Under the pieces are notes generated by a model, which saw nothing but the letters and a program-made list of their open reading frames with translations, was not told the DNA's origin and ran no database searches. The position numbers were made by a program, and so were the translations under genes. From Paracoccaceae bacterium (GTDB lineage Bacteria > Pseudomonadota > Alphaproteobacteria > Rhodobacterales > Rhodobacteraceae), in NCBI GenBank assembly GCA_027492585.1, contig JAPUEK010000072.1:1-54721 (forward strand): a DNA stretch of 54,721 nucleotides, given 5' to 3'. Below, piece after piece: positions 1 to 8,241 of this stretch (position 1 is its first letter; every line of letters starts with the position of its first letter).

Positions 1-820
1 GATCGCCCTGACGGACACGGTCGGCGAGTTGCATCATCTCACGGTATTCATCGCGGCCCGGGAGACCATCCTGAAGACCTCGCGCCAAGCCACGGGATAC
101 CGACCAGAGTCCGCCTGCCCCGATTCCGGCGTGATGCGCCATGGCATGCGACATCAAGCGACTGACGCGACCGTTTCCATCGTAGAACGGGTGAATGAAG
201 TTGAAGCGATGGTGCGCCGTCGCCACAGCGAGTGTGCGCGTGACCTGACCATGCAGCCAGTCCAACCGAAACCGGGTGTGGAAATGCGCCATGAACGAGG
301 GAACGGCGTCAAACGGGGGCGGAACATGGGCTCCGACCTCCACATCACCCTGCCGCCACTCCCCGGGCACGATCCGGACCACTTGGCCGCCATGGCGCAG
401 GGTCAGCATTTCTTCAGTAGCACCTTCATAGAAGGATTCGTGCAGCCATTTGATGAACAACGGGTCACTCGGATCTGGGAGAGTGCCCTCGACCGCCCGG
501 CGGTCGATCTCTTCCTGCAGGCGGACATGCGCCGCATGTTCTTGTTGCAGCGCCCGGCGTCCTGGATCAGCGTCAAACTCACCAGCGAGTGCCCGTTCGA
601 TGTCGCGCGGACGGGTGTTGTTCCCCTCGATACGGTTGGAATAGTAGCTGTTCATCATCCGCACCATCGCGGCCAAATCGGCCAGGGTGCGGGCAGGCAA
701 ATTTCGACCCAAACCGCGCGAGGATTGGATCAGCCGGTTTGACGTCTCGACCAGGTCGAGCGGGATGCCATCTTCGAGCCGAGCTGGCTCGATCCGCGAT
801 GGGGACACGATGTAGGTCAA
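1..820 (-). CDS. Fic family protein, 3'-truncated by window edge
   Basis: The minus-strand frame is open from about 820 to the window edge, so the C-terminus is missing. The Fic core HPFYDGNGR lies near residues 210-218. An N-terminal S-x-x-x-E-G motif (SNRIEG, residues 61-66) matches the inhibitory helix of autoinhibited Fic proteins. Such enzymes usually transfer AMP from ATP to a hydroxyl side chain of a target protein in the cytoplasm. I prefer the TTG at 820 because GGAG lies 6 bases upstream and a TAG closes the frame just before it; a GTG at 808 is the alternative. The target is unknown. A second, different Fic protein lies at 45184. Confidence 0.85.
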   Translation of the reverse strand, partial: MTYIVSPSRIEPARLEDGIPLDLVETSNRLIQSSRGLGRNLPARTLADLAAMVRMMNSYYSNRIEGNNTRPRDIERALAGEFDADPGRRALQQEHAAHVRLQEEIDRRAVEGTLPDPSDPLFIKWLHESFYEGATEEMLTLRHGGQVVRIVPGEWRQGDVEVGAHVPPPFDAVPSFMAHFHTRFRLDWLHGQVTRTLAVATAHHRFNFIHPFYDGNGRVSRLMSHAMAHHAGIGAGGLWSVSRGLARGLQDGLPGRDEYREMMQLADRVRQGD

Positions 821-979
821 GCGGTCTCCAGAATGCCACTAACAGTCTGAAGCAACGTATTCTCATACATTGGAAAAATCTACGGAAAAGCAAGTTTGTG
901 CCACTATCACCGGCCACTAAGCCGCGCCGCTCTGGGCTGTGGACCGAGATGCTTCTGGCCCACAGCTCTTCTTGATTGA

Positions 980-3244
980 TCAGGCCGCTTCCCAAACCTG
1001 GTTCAGGATCCGTGCCGCGATCTCGGATTTGTCCTGCGGCAGGAACTGACCGTAGTGTTGTGCGACCATATCCGGGGTGTCCTGAATGGCATAGCTCGCT
1101 TGCTCGTAGGACCCGGTCCGCTTGAGGATATGGGTGGCAAGGACATCGCGCACATTATGCGGTCCGTGCGGCAACAGGCCTTCAATCGCCCCGCGCTTGG
1201 TCCAGGGGTTATAGATCCCGTAGCGCTGTATCGCAGTGCGCCATGCCTCATAGAACGTGTTCTGACAGTAAGCCGCATTCGTGCTAGTCATCTTCGCCGT
1301 CTTGACGAAGAACGTGCCCGGGTCGGCCGCCTCGCCGATCAGACGCGCGCGATGGCGCTCGATTCAAGCCTCGATCAATTCGTAGAGCCGCCCGAGGTCT
1401 GGGAGGATCAGGCGGAACGGCTTGGAACCGAAGAACGAGGAATTGGCATTCTTGAAGGCGACCGACGGGATCAGGATTTCCCACCCTTGGTCGCGGCTGC
1501 TCCAACGCAACTCGCCTCGCTTCATGTCCTCCAGCTTACGCTCTGACGTCGGCAAGGTCCCAGGCTGGCACAGCATCAGTTCGCGCAAGTTCTTCTGGCG
1601 CAGCCCAGTGTGAAGACCGATGCGCAACATCAAGAATGCCCGAACAGCTTCTGCGGCCGCGCGGGCATTGTGCCGTTCATCTGGTATCCGCTGCAGGATC
1701 TCTTCAGTGATTTTGCGGTACTCGCCGACTGGACTTGGCGCTTCTAGCACTGGCAGGATTGGCTCGAAGGGATCGCGATGGACGCGCGCTACGCGGTCGA
1801 TCTCCTTGATCCGGAGACGGGCGTGTTTGTACATGCGGTCGCAGGCGGCGGGCCAATCCGACTGCACGGCGCTGATGTCAACCTCGGTGATCAGGCCCTC
1901 AATGGGACGAAGGCTGCTGCCCATGCGGGGTGATTGGCGCAGCCAACCGGTCTCTTCCCGACAAATCGCCGCGGCGACCGAGAGCAAGTCTATCTCCCAT
2001 TTGGTGTAGAATCCTCGCCGACGCTCCCGTCAGTGAAGGTACCAATCCCAGACCTGCGGAAAGATCATCATCGCGAAAGTCAGAAGCTTCGGATCGACGC
2101 CGAGGCCCTGTACTTCGCTCTCGGGTGGGGCCACGAACGCCCCGAACCATAGCCCGAAATGCTCCACCTTCTGGGAAGCGGTCTCAGTGCCCCAGACCCC
2201 GTTCCGCTGCATGCCGAAGGCGGCGAAGGTCGAGGTCTTGAAGCGAAGGAGTTCGGCCATCTCGTCGTTCAGCCGTTTGGGCGCAATGACAATGCCGGAC
2301 TCGTCCGGTGTCCTCGCGGGCGAAGTCTTGCGAACCGGCCCTGAGGTACAGGTGAAACGAACCGCATAGCGCTGGCGGAGTGCGGCAGCCTGATACCTGC
2401 GATAGTCAGTTGATCCGCTGACAACCACCGTGCGGACCCAATTCAGGATTTCTGCCTTCTCCTGGCTTGGCCGACGGTTGAAATCTTCGGGGAGGTGCCA
2501 CGCCAAACGCCGGCGCTCAGACGGCGAGATGTCGTCCAGATCAAAATCGCCTGGCGCTCGGTCGGGTGTGCCAGACAGGGTCAGGAAGTAGCCTGCCGGT
2601 AGGCGATAGCGCCGCTCGATGCGCCCAAGAACTTCCAGGCTGATCGCGGCGCGCGGGACCTTCTTGCCGCGCCCCCAACTGATCAGCGTGCTGCGATTGA
2701 CGCCGTCCTCAGGTTGCACCACCGCGTTGTATAGGTGGTAGATGGTTTCGCCATGACGGCGGGCATGCAGTTGAAGGGCTTCTCCAAACGCCGCAGGATC
2801 ATCCCATGTCGTGTGCAGCGGCTCGGGGAATTCGACGATCGCCCTCGGTCGCACGCCTGGCTTCTTGCGAACCTTCTCGGTGCTGGTCGCTGAAACGTCG
2901 GCGAAATTCGTAGAAGGGGCGGTGGCCTTGTAGCGTGTTGATCGGCTGCCGGCGCGGGCCGGACGCAAGGTCACATTCGAAACCTCGCGTGCAACGGCGT
3001 CGAAGATGGGTTGCAAGATCGCCCGATGGGCACGGAGCCGATCGACATCTATGCCGAGCTTGGCAGACAGCGATTGCAGGTCGAGCCCGCTGCCCCGGTA
3101 GGGCGGATATTCGCTTCGCTCAAGCAGGGCGACCAGGCAGCCATGGAGCAAACGGACTTCACTTTCGCCGAAGACCGGTGTGAACCGGCCCTTGCAGTAC
3201 TCGGCAATCTTGAGCGGTGTGAATGCAGAAGATGTTGATTTCAT
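980..3244 (-). pseudogene. Large tyrosine recombinase/integrase interrupted by two in-frame TGA codons
   Basis: One minus-strand frame runs from 3244 (or an upstream ATG at 3292) to 980 and is broken only by TGA at 2030-2032 and at 1364-1366. Joined, it encodes about 750 residues. The C-terminal part carries tyrosine-recombinase signatures: arginine in HTGLRQKNL, H-x-x-R in HNVRDVLATH, and the terminal tyrosine in AQHYGQF. The middle has a helix-turn-helix-like stretch (STLISWGRGKKVPRAAI). Both stops sit where tryptophan would fit, so single TGG-to-TGA changes could explain them. The first separates all catalytic residues from the N-terminal part; the second separates the HxxR and tyrosine box from the first arginine. 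The ATG at 3244 has an AGGA 6 bases upstream. Probably an inactive integration gene. Confidence 0.75.
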
Positions 3245-3415
3245 TTTCCATCCTTCGGTTTCTGGGGTGACCCAGCTATTGAAGGCGTTCATTGATTGGC
3301 AGGGGGTGATGACGTAGGACCAAGGAACTCACATCGTGAACCCTGTCGATGGCTGTATAGTTTGTAGATGCGATCGGCTTGATGGTAGCGGTTGAGCACA
3401 AGCACCATTCCAAAC

Positions 3416-3431
3416 GTCCACCGCGGTGGAC
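3416..3431. promoter_or_regulatory. parS: parS-like perfect 16-bp palindrome downstream of repC
   Basis: GTCCACCGCGGTGGAC is a perfect 16-bp palindrome that straddles the 3' end of repC. RepB proteins of repABC plasmids bind 16-bp palindromes of this kind near the cassette. A near-identical second copy lies at 3865-3880. Assignment as the centromere is inferred from size, symmetry, repetition and position. Confidence 0.6.
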
Positions 3432-3432
3432 A

Positions 3433-4509
3433 TCAGGCTGCGAACCTTTCTGATCGTGTAAGCCTCTCGAGCAGCTGCGTTGGGTGGAAATCAGCAGTCT
3501 TTCGACCGATGGTGATGCTGTGGAAATATGCTGCGTGGTTTCTCACCCGCTGTCCGAACTGCAGAAGAAGAAATACGGCGGATGCCGCCTTTTCTAGGCC
3601 GATGTTCCTTCGCGCTTCAGCAAAGGTGCCGGGAGCGATGCCCATCATTGGGGCAAGCATTTGGGCGTGCTTTCCTACGTCCTCCCAAGTCTTGAGTGGA
3701 CTCGTGGCAAATTCAGCGGCTTCAGTGCAAACAGCGGTAAGAGTTTGAACGTCGGGCAGCTTTGCATTTTGTGCCTCTTCAGAGTCTTTATTTATTTTTT
3801 TAGACATAGAATGGTGCCGGACAATTTGTCCGTCGCTGACGGGCATTTTGGTGGGAACAGCGACGTCCACCGTGGTGGACATTTGGTCTAGCTCGAAGTC
3901 AATTTTCGCCAGCAGATCACGATATTCAGCAGTGACGAGCTTTCGGCGCAGTACCTTCCGAATGCTCATGACAAGTTCGTTGTGAGCACTGATTCCATCC
4001 ATGGCAGATAGCTTTGCAAGGACCTGCTTACGCAGGAAAACCTGATCGCGATGTTCGTCTTCCAACTCGATCTCCGCGGCGATAAGTTCGCTTGCGCGGT
4101 CCATAAGTGGTGAGAGGGAGAGCCCAAAGCTGAGGGATTGGCCATCGCATGAACGGACCCGATAACGCTTTCTGTTCGGGCTGTCGTGGCGCGCAATGAA
4201 GCCGAGTTCGATGAACTTATCGACATGTCGGCGAAGCGTCCGCTCGTCGACACCGCCGATGCGGCGGCAGATCTCGACGTTCGAGGCGAACACCGTATCC
4301 CCGTGTCCAGGCCGGAGAAAAGAAAGGAGGGCCTGAAGGGTTTGAATGTGGCCCGGTTTGAGCCCGAACATGCTTCGAGCATTACGAAGAGCGCGGAATA
4401 CTCCCCACAGGTCTGGAGGCGTGCTCTCTTGGTTCCGGTCGCCAACGCGACGACCGGTGATGCTTGTAGAAAGCTGATTGAATGCCATTTCTTGCTGAAC
4501 GACGGCCAC
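3433..4509 (-). CDS. repC: RepC, plasmid replication initiator
   Basis: A 358-residue protein at the third position of a repA-repB-repC series on the minus strand. It shows the RepC pattern: an N-terminal winged-helix region with LKPGHIQTLQALLSFL, then VFASNVEICRRIGGVDERTL and RRHVDKFIELGFI (about residues 55-110), and a C-terminal domain after a variable linker. RepC initiates replication in cis, usually at an AT-rich origin inside its own gene; here a T-rich stretch lies at 3781-3808. The predicted start is a GTG at 4509 without a strong ribosome site; an ATG at 4488 is an alternative. The 178-base gap to repB holds the antisense RNA that normally limits RepC synthesis. Confidence 0.92.
   Translation of the reverse strand: MAVVQQEMAFNQLSTSITGRRVGDRNQESTPPDLWGVFRALRNARSMFGLKPGHIQTLQALLSFLRPGHGDTVFASNVEICRRIGGVDERTLRRHVDKFIELGFIARHDSPNRKRYRVRSCDGQSLSFGLSLSPLMDRASELIAAEIELEDEHRDQVFLRKQVLAKLSAMDGISAHNELVMSIRKVLRRKLVTAEYRDLLAKIDFELDQMSTTVDVAVPTKMPVSDGQIVRHHSMSKKINKDSEEAQNAKLPDVQTLTAVCTEAAEFATSPLKTWEDVGKHAQMLAPMMGIAPGTFAEARRNIGLEKAASAVFLLLQFGQRVRNHAAYFHSITIGRKTADFHPTQLLERLTRSERFAA
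3781..3808. other. AT-rich stretch inside repC, candidate oriV
   Basis: A run dominated by T and A (including TTTATTTATTTTTTTAGA) stands out in otherwise GC-rich DNA and lies in the linker-coding part of repC. RepABC replicons typically start replication in such a region within repC. The placement is inferred; no iterons were seen there. Confidence 0.4.
3865..3880. promoter_or_regulatory. parS: Second parS-like site inside repC
   Basis: GTCCACCGTGGTGGAC is palindromic except at the centre and differs by one base from the palindrome at 3416-3431. It lies in repC codons for M-S-T-T-V-D, so the site is kept within coding sequence. Two copies within 450 bases support a shared protein ligand, most plausibly RepB. 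Confidence 0.5.
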
Positions 4510-4591
4510 GTCGGCCCGTAGCTTCCCAAGCCCCTTCGCGGTTTTTCACGCGAAAAGACAACAAAAATCTTGTCCACCGAATCGGTGACTC

Positions 4592-4619
4592 TTGACCGTT
4601 ATGTGGGAGATTGCTACAT
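4592..4619 (+). promoter_or_regulatory. Promoter of the repABC antisense RNA
   Basis: TTGACC at 4592-4597 and CTACAT at 4614-4619, separated by 16 bases, point to a plus-strand start near 4626. This opposes repABC, as expected for the counter-transcribed incompatibility RNA. Confidence 0.6.
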
Positions 4620-4625
4620 CACAGG

Positions 4626-4677
4626 TGCTAATCGATGATGGGCTCTCCGAGGGAAACCTTGGGGGGCTCTTTTCTTT
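4626..4677 (+). ncRNA. Counter-transcribed RNA (incompatibility RNA) of repABC
   Basis: A transcript of about 50 nt is predicted between a good promoter (4592-4619) and a strong hairpin terminator (4640-4669 plus T tract). It lies in the repB-repC gap on the strand opposite repC. Small antisense RNAs at exactly this place in repABC plasmids base-pair with the repC leader and lower RepC synthesis, setting copy number and incompatibility. The hairpin contains several G-U pairs that would be lost in the complementary strand, which supports the plus strand as the functional RNA. The exact start is an estimate. Confidence 0.65.
4640..4677 (+). terminator. Intrinsic terminator of the antisense RNA
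   Basis: A 13-bp stem with a GAAA loop: the left arm 4640-4652 begins GGGCTCTCC and the right arm 4657-4669 ends GGGGGGCTC. Four pairs are G-U. It is followed by TTTTCTTT at 4670-4677. Confidence 0.6.
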
Positions 4678-4687
4678 CTGGCCTTCG

Positions 4688-5686
4688 CTACTCTCCTTCT
4701 GCTCGGGGTTGCCTCATTCTGGCCGGGGGTTGAGCCCCCTGGCCGCTCTCATTCCGCCACTGCTCGAAGAGGTCCTGAAGCACCGCTTCAGCACGCTCTT
4801 CCAGCCAAAGGCCGAATTCCGGACTGTCCTTCCGTAGGATCTTGATCGCCACGGATTTCGCATCGAGGGAAACTTGGCCAACGACGTGGCCGCTTGGAGC
4901 CTTCACGACAAGGCTCGTGGTCGATGACTTGGCCTTGGGCTCCTTCGCCGCGCGCGAACAGGCGTCAAAGACGATCTGAAACCGTTCCGCGCTGTTCGCC
5001 TCCTGGGGCAGGGCGCTCAAGGCGGTCCTGGCAACCTCGACAAGCGAGATCTTCGCCGACAGGTCAGCGAGGTCGCCCCATTGACGACGCCCCGTACCAT
5101 GGGCCGGGCCGATCAGCCGGATCAACTCTTCGGGGAGTTGTTCGACCACCACCCTGTGGTTGGACACGCCCTGCCGGGTCAGGCCAAGTGCATCCTGGAT
5201 GACGGCGGGCTTGTAACCAGCTTCTTGCATCTCCTTGATGAACAAGGCCTTTTCGATGAAGGACGGGTCCAGTCGCAGGTTGTTTTCTTGCCCTTGCGCA
5301 ATCAACGAAGCATCGTCGTCCAAGGTCCGCACGATGGCTTTGACCGGGCCCCCGACCTTCCGAATGGCAGCCAGCCGGCGCCGTCCATAGACGACGCGAT
5401 ACCGATCCGGCCTGTCGGAGGGACGAACCATGATCGGAACTTGCTGTCCATGCTTGCGGATGCTCTCGGCAAGATCCTCGATTCCGTCGTCGTCGAAGGC
5501 TAGCCGGTCGCGCAGCCCGTCGATGTCGATCATCTCGGGGTCGATGTCGCGGATCGAGTTGGCGGTGATCTCGCGGAGCGAGTCGCGCAAGCCCCCGACC
5601 GAGCCGCCAAACTTCACAGGCTTCGACGGGGCAGGGGGGACGGCTGCATCGTCTTTCGGGGGCTGATTGAAGATATTCCGGCCCAT
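4688..5686 (-). CDS. repB: RepB, ParB-family centromere-binding protein
   Basis: A 332-residue ParB/RepB protein. The ParB-like box appears as LAESIRKHGQQVPIMVRP followed by YRVVYGRRRLAAIRKVG (about residues 72-115), then the helix-turn-helix region with IQDALGLTRQGVSNH (about 155-170). RepB binds parS palindromes and works with the RepA ATPase to segregate plasmid copies. I start at the ATG at 5686, which overlaps the repA stop as TGATG, a typical translational coupling; an ATG at 5701 is also in frame. The gene ends just after the antisense RNA terminator region. Confidence 0.92.
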   Translation of the reverse strand: MGRNIFNQPPKDDAAVPPAPSKPVKFGGSVGGLRDSLREITANSIRDIDPEMIDIDGLRDRLAFDDDGIEDLAESIRKHGQQVPIMVRPSDRPDRYRVVYGRRRLAAIRKVGGPVKAIVRTLDDDASLIAQGQENNLRLDPSFIEKALFIKEMQEAGYKPAVIQDALGLTRQGVSNHRVVVEQLPEELIRLIGPAHGTGRRQWGDLADLSAKISLVEVARTALSALPQEANSAERFQIVFDACSRAAKEPKAKSSTTSLVVKAPSGHVVGQVSLDAKSVAIKILRKDSPEFGLWLEERAEAVLQDLFEQWRNESGQGAQPPARMRQPRAEGE

Positions 5687-6885
5687 CAGCGTCGACCCCA
5701 TGCCATCTGAATCGTCTGTTCCAACTCGTCCGCCACGTTGTTCACGCTGCTCAACGCGCGGTCGATAGTCTTGCGGATGAGCTGGCTTGGATCGACTTCA
5801 TAGATTGTCTGTTGAGTCATCCCTGCGTCTGAAATGGCGGTCGATTTCAGCATCGGTTCCGTCATGACTTGGCCGGCAAGGATAGAGCGCAAGTAGCCGG
5901 CCATTTGGGTCTGTGGCCCATCCGAGGGCTCATACCGCGTGATCAGGAACTTGACGAAGTCCCAAGTCACTCTCCGCCCGATCGCTTCTTCGACCGCCTG
6001 CACCGTCTCCGATGCCAGTTTGAGGAATTGGCTCATTGAGGCAATGTCCAGCATTCCGGGAACAACCGTCACCAACAGGCCAGTCGAAGCGGCCAAAGCG
6101 GTCAACGTAAGAAAGCCCAGTTGGGGAGGGCAATCAATCATGATGAGATCGTAGTCCGCCTCGACCTCGTCCAAAGCCAGGGACAAGCGCTCTGCGAAAA
6201 TCGGCTGTTGACGCCGTGCAAGTGCGTTGGCGGTTTCCGTCTCGTATTCGGAGAGTAACAACCCTGCGGGAACCATGTCGAGATTGTGGAAGTAGGTCTT
6301 CTGGATCACCGAAGACAGTGGAACCCGGCCCTCGTATCGAAGCGCGTCATAGATCGTGCCACTTTCGGCAAACTCTAGCTCTGGCCGGAAGCCGAAGAAG
6401 GTGGTCAGACTTGCCTGCGGGTCAAGGTCGAGTACCAGTACCCTATAGCCTCTAAGCGCAAACCGCTGTGCAAGGTGGATTGTGGCAGTAGTTTTCGACG
6501 ACCCGCCCTTGAAGTTGACCACGGAAATGACCTGACGCTTGTCCCCATTTCGGCGGCCAGGCCGATAGGCGTCGGCGTTCTTGCCGGTTCGGGCCAAAAT
6601 ACCACGTAGGTCGTCGATCTCTTCGGCAGTGTAGAACCGGTGTCCACGATTGTCCGAATAAACCTCAGGAAAACTTCCATCCTTGTGACGATTGCGCAAG
6701 TTCGACGGGCTGACGCGAAGCAATTCGGCAACCTCGGTGGAACTGAAACGCCGCAAAGCTTTGCGATCTTCCGGCTGGAGAGTAGCCTTCATCTGTCGGT
6801 TCAGTGACTCCGCCAAGCTATCGGCAAATGCGCCGATGTCGGCCGAACCGACACCTTGATTGAGCTTCTTACCCTGATCACCCAT
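5686..6885 (-). CDS. repA: RepA, ParA-family partition ATPase
   Basis: A 399-residue ParA-type ATPase. An N-terminal MerR/helix-turn-helix-like region (STEVAELLRVSPSNLRN, about 49-65) precedes the deviant Walker A KGGSSKTT (126-133), VLDLDPQAS (about 151-159) and YDLIMIDCPPQLG (245-257). RepA drives partition and, with RepB, represses the repABC promoter. The start ATG lies just below three GTTCTGACG-type motifs at 6921-6965 that may be its operator. It is the first gene of the minus-strand operon and overlaps repB. Confidence 0.94.
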   Translation of the reverse strand: MGDQGKKLNQGVGSADIGAFADSLAESLNRQMKATLQPEDRKALRRFSSTEVAELLRVSPSNLRNRHKDGSFPEVYSDNRGHRFYTAEEIDDLRGILARTGKNADAYRPGRRNGDKRQVISVVNFKGGSSKTTATIHLAQRFALRGYRVLVLDLDPQASLTTFFGFRPELEFAESGTIYDALRYEGRVPLSSVIQKTYFHNLDMVPAGLLLSEYETETANALARRQQPIFAERLSLALDEVEADYDLIMIDCPPQLGFLTLTALAASTGLLVTVVPGMLDIASMSQFLKLASETVQAVEEAIGRRVTWDFVKFLITRYEPSDGPQTQMAGYLRSILAGQVMTEPMLKSTAISDAGMTQQTIYEVDPSQLIRKTIDRALSSVNNVADELEQTIQMAWGRR

Positions 6886-6920
6886 TTGCTGCCCTCAGGC
6901 CCTTGTCAGGGCTCTTTGTC

Positions 6921-6965
6921 GTTCTGACGGCTTTTGGCCGTTCTGACGCGTTCTCTCGTCAGAAC
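6921..6965. promoter_or_regulatory. Three GTTCTGACG motifs upstream of repA
   Basis: GTTCTGACG occurs at 6921-6929 and 6940-6948 (19 bp apart, same orientation) and inverted as CGTCAGAAC at 6957-6965. The repA start is only 35 bp away, so these are good candidates for the RepA/RepB autoregulatory operator. The repA promoter itself was not pinned down. Confidence 0.45.
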
Positions 6966-7008
6966 CGAAATGACATGAACGCGTGAGTCCATCAAGAAGA
7001 ATCTAGAT

Positions 7009-7140
7009 ATGGTGGAGAAACTTATCCACATCCCCAAAGAGCGTCAAACTGGTCCTGAGACCAGCAGGGAGGGTCGCTGGGCTAGATACTTGCGTGATGT
7101 TGGCACCGGCTGGGGGTGGCTGATCAATCGTGCAGAGTGA
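7009..7140 (+). CDS. Possible 43-residue small protein
   Basis: A small plus-strand frame starts at ATG 7009 after AAGAA and ends with TGA at 7138-7140. The product is basic, with W and R clusters (REGRWARYLRDVGTGWGWL), and has no recognised family. It overlaps a perfect DnaA-box sequence, TTATCCACA, at 7022-7030. It may be a chance frame in the repA upstream region; only its codon make-up and position speak for it. Confidence 0.2.
   Translation: MVEKLIHIPKERQTGPETSREGRWARYLRDVGTGWGWLINRAE
7022..7030 (+). promoter_or_regulatory. DnaA-box match
   Basis: TTATCCACA fits the DnaA-box consensus exactly, in the non-repABC DNA upstream of repA. One 9-mer match can arise by chance. Confidence 0.3.
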
Positions 7141-7189
7141 CGCGGCTTTCCCCGCAGTTCAGCTTGTACGCGTTTCGGTGTGACGCCTC

Positions 7190-8020
7190 CTACACGAGAA
7201 TTTCACGCATTCTCGCAGCCTCCCCATGTACTGCCAGTGCCGCCGCAAAGCGGTTCAACCCCAGTCTTGCCTGCATAGCCCTGACCCGCTCGGCGTAGGC
7301 TTCACGACCGATGCGTCGTTCCAAGTCCTGCTCGTGGAAACGCCAGTTCGTCACAGGCGCCGAGCGGATCAGATCTGCGGCGTCCTGCTCCTTCGGACTG
7401 AGCACCCGTTCTGGTTCTCGCTGGGTCGGATTCGCCCCCGCACTCCGCCACTTCCGCATGAAGCCGAGGAGGTAACCCGCCGGCACTTCGGCGTTGCCTC
7501 TCGCCCGGTTGAACGCGCGGAACGCGTCCCAGATGGCTTGGGTATCGACATTCCAGCAGGGCAGGGCGGCCTTCGCCGCCTTGATCAGATCGCCCCAGGG
7601 CGTGCGGTGGACGTTGGACACAGCCCCGATTTCGATCTTCCCAGCGAACATCATTTTGTTCTTAGAATCTCTAGATAGTGATGTGTCAGACTTGGCCGAC
7701 ACGTCATTTGGGTCTGGTACAGGTTTATCCACAGGCCCGAATCGGAACAGCCAAGGCGCGAACTTGCCGTTGGGCTTCCAGCGAACGAGCCGCAGAGGTG
7801 ACGCCTCCAGCTCAGACAAAAGCTCGGACAGATACTGTCGCGAGACGCCCGTTTTCGAGGCCAAGTCGGCCAGAGTGAAGGCGGCGGTTCCACGCTCGAG
7901 CCCGCTGTAGCCCTCTTTCCAGGCAATGCCGTCGAGGATGATGGTGGCGAGCATGTGTGCCGAAGTTGAGAGTTCGGTCTCCACGATGCGGCGCAGGATG
8001 GCGCCAGTCGTCAGTTCCAT
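7190..8020 (-). CDS. Putative helix-turn-helix plasmid protein, function unknown
   Basis: A 276-residue protein with a winged-helix-like segment near the N-terminus: AFTLADLASKTGVSRQYLSELLSELE, about residues 46-71. It is followed by a Ser/Asp/Lys-rich linker and an Arg-rich helical C-terminus. I place the start at the ATG at 8020, which has AAGGA about 9 bases upstream; a longer frame reaches 8083. I do not recognise the family. Its position next to repA suggests plasmid replication or regulation, but nothing in the sequence proves that. The gene's upstream DNA carries a large imperfect palindrome (8102-8161). Confidence 0.6.
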   Translation of the reverse strand: MELTTGAILRRIVETELSTSAHMLATIILDGIAWKEGYSGLERGTAAFTLADLASKTGVSRQYLSELLSELEASPLRLVRWKPNGKFAPWLFRFGPVDKPVPDPNDVSAKSDTSLSRDSKNKMMFAGKIEIGAVSNVHRTPWGDLIKAAKAALPCWNVDTQAIWDAFRAFNRARGNAEVPAGYLLGFMRKWRSAGANPTQREPERVLSPKEQDAADLIRSAPVTNWRFHEQDLERRIGREAYAERVRAMQARLGLNRFAAALAVHGEAARMREILV

Positions 8021-8101
8021 GGGGTGTCGTCCTTCTTTCCAAGGACGCCGGACCGTCGGGCAACAAAAAAATTGCTCCGGCAATGCAGTTGCCGGTTGAA
8101 C

Positions 8102-8161
8102 AGATCCGATGCACGCGCTAAATTCCTTGTGCTACGAAGGATTTAGGGCGGCGTCGGATCT
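8102..8161. repeat. 60-bp imperfect nested palindrome
   Basis: Outer arms AGATCCGA (8102-8109) and TCGGATCT (8154-8161) enclose inner arms CTAAATTCCTT (8118-8128) and AAGGATTTAG (8137-8146), the latter with one bulged base. It lies between the secreted-protein gene ending at 8242 and the gene starting at 8020. It has no T tract, so a plain terminator is unlikely; an operator or recombination site is possible. Confidence 0.45.
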
Positions 8162-8241
8162 ATGGTCTGGCGTCGTTTTCTTTTCTGGGGTTGCGATTCT
8201 TTCGGGATGATCAGGGATGTCTCGGCGCGGCGGAAACCGCC

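Noticed and set aside
29-742. Plus-strand frame of 237 residues
   Set aside because: It lies antisense to the Fic gene, whose catalytic motif is clear on the minus strand.
980-3292. Alternative genetic code (TGA = Trp)
   Set aside because: TGA is used as a normal stop by many intact genes here (for example repA and virB9), so recoding of the whole replicon is excluded.
7725-7733. Second DnaA-box match TTATCCACA
   Set aside because: It lies inside a coding region and is isolated; it does not suggest an origin.
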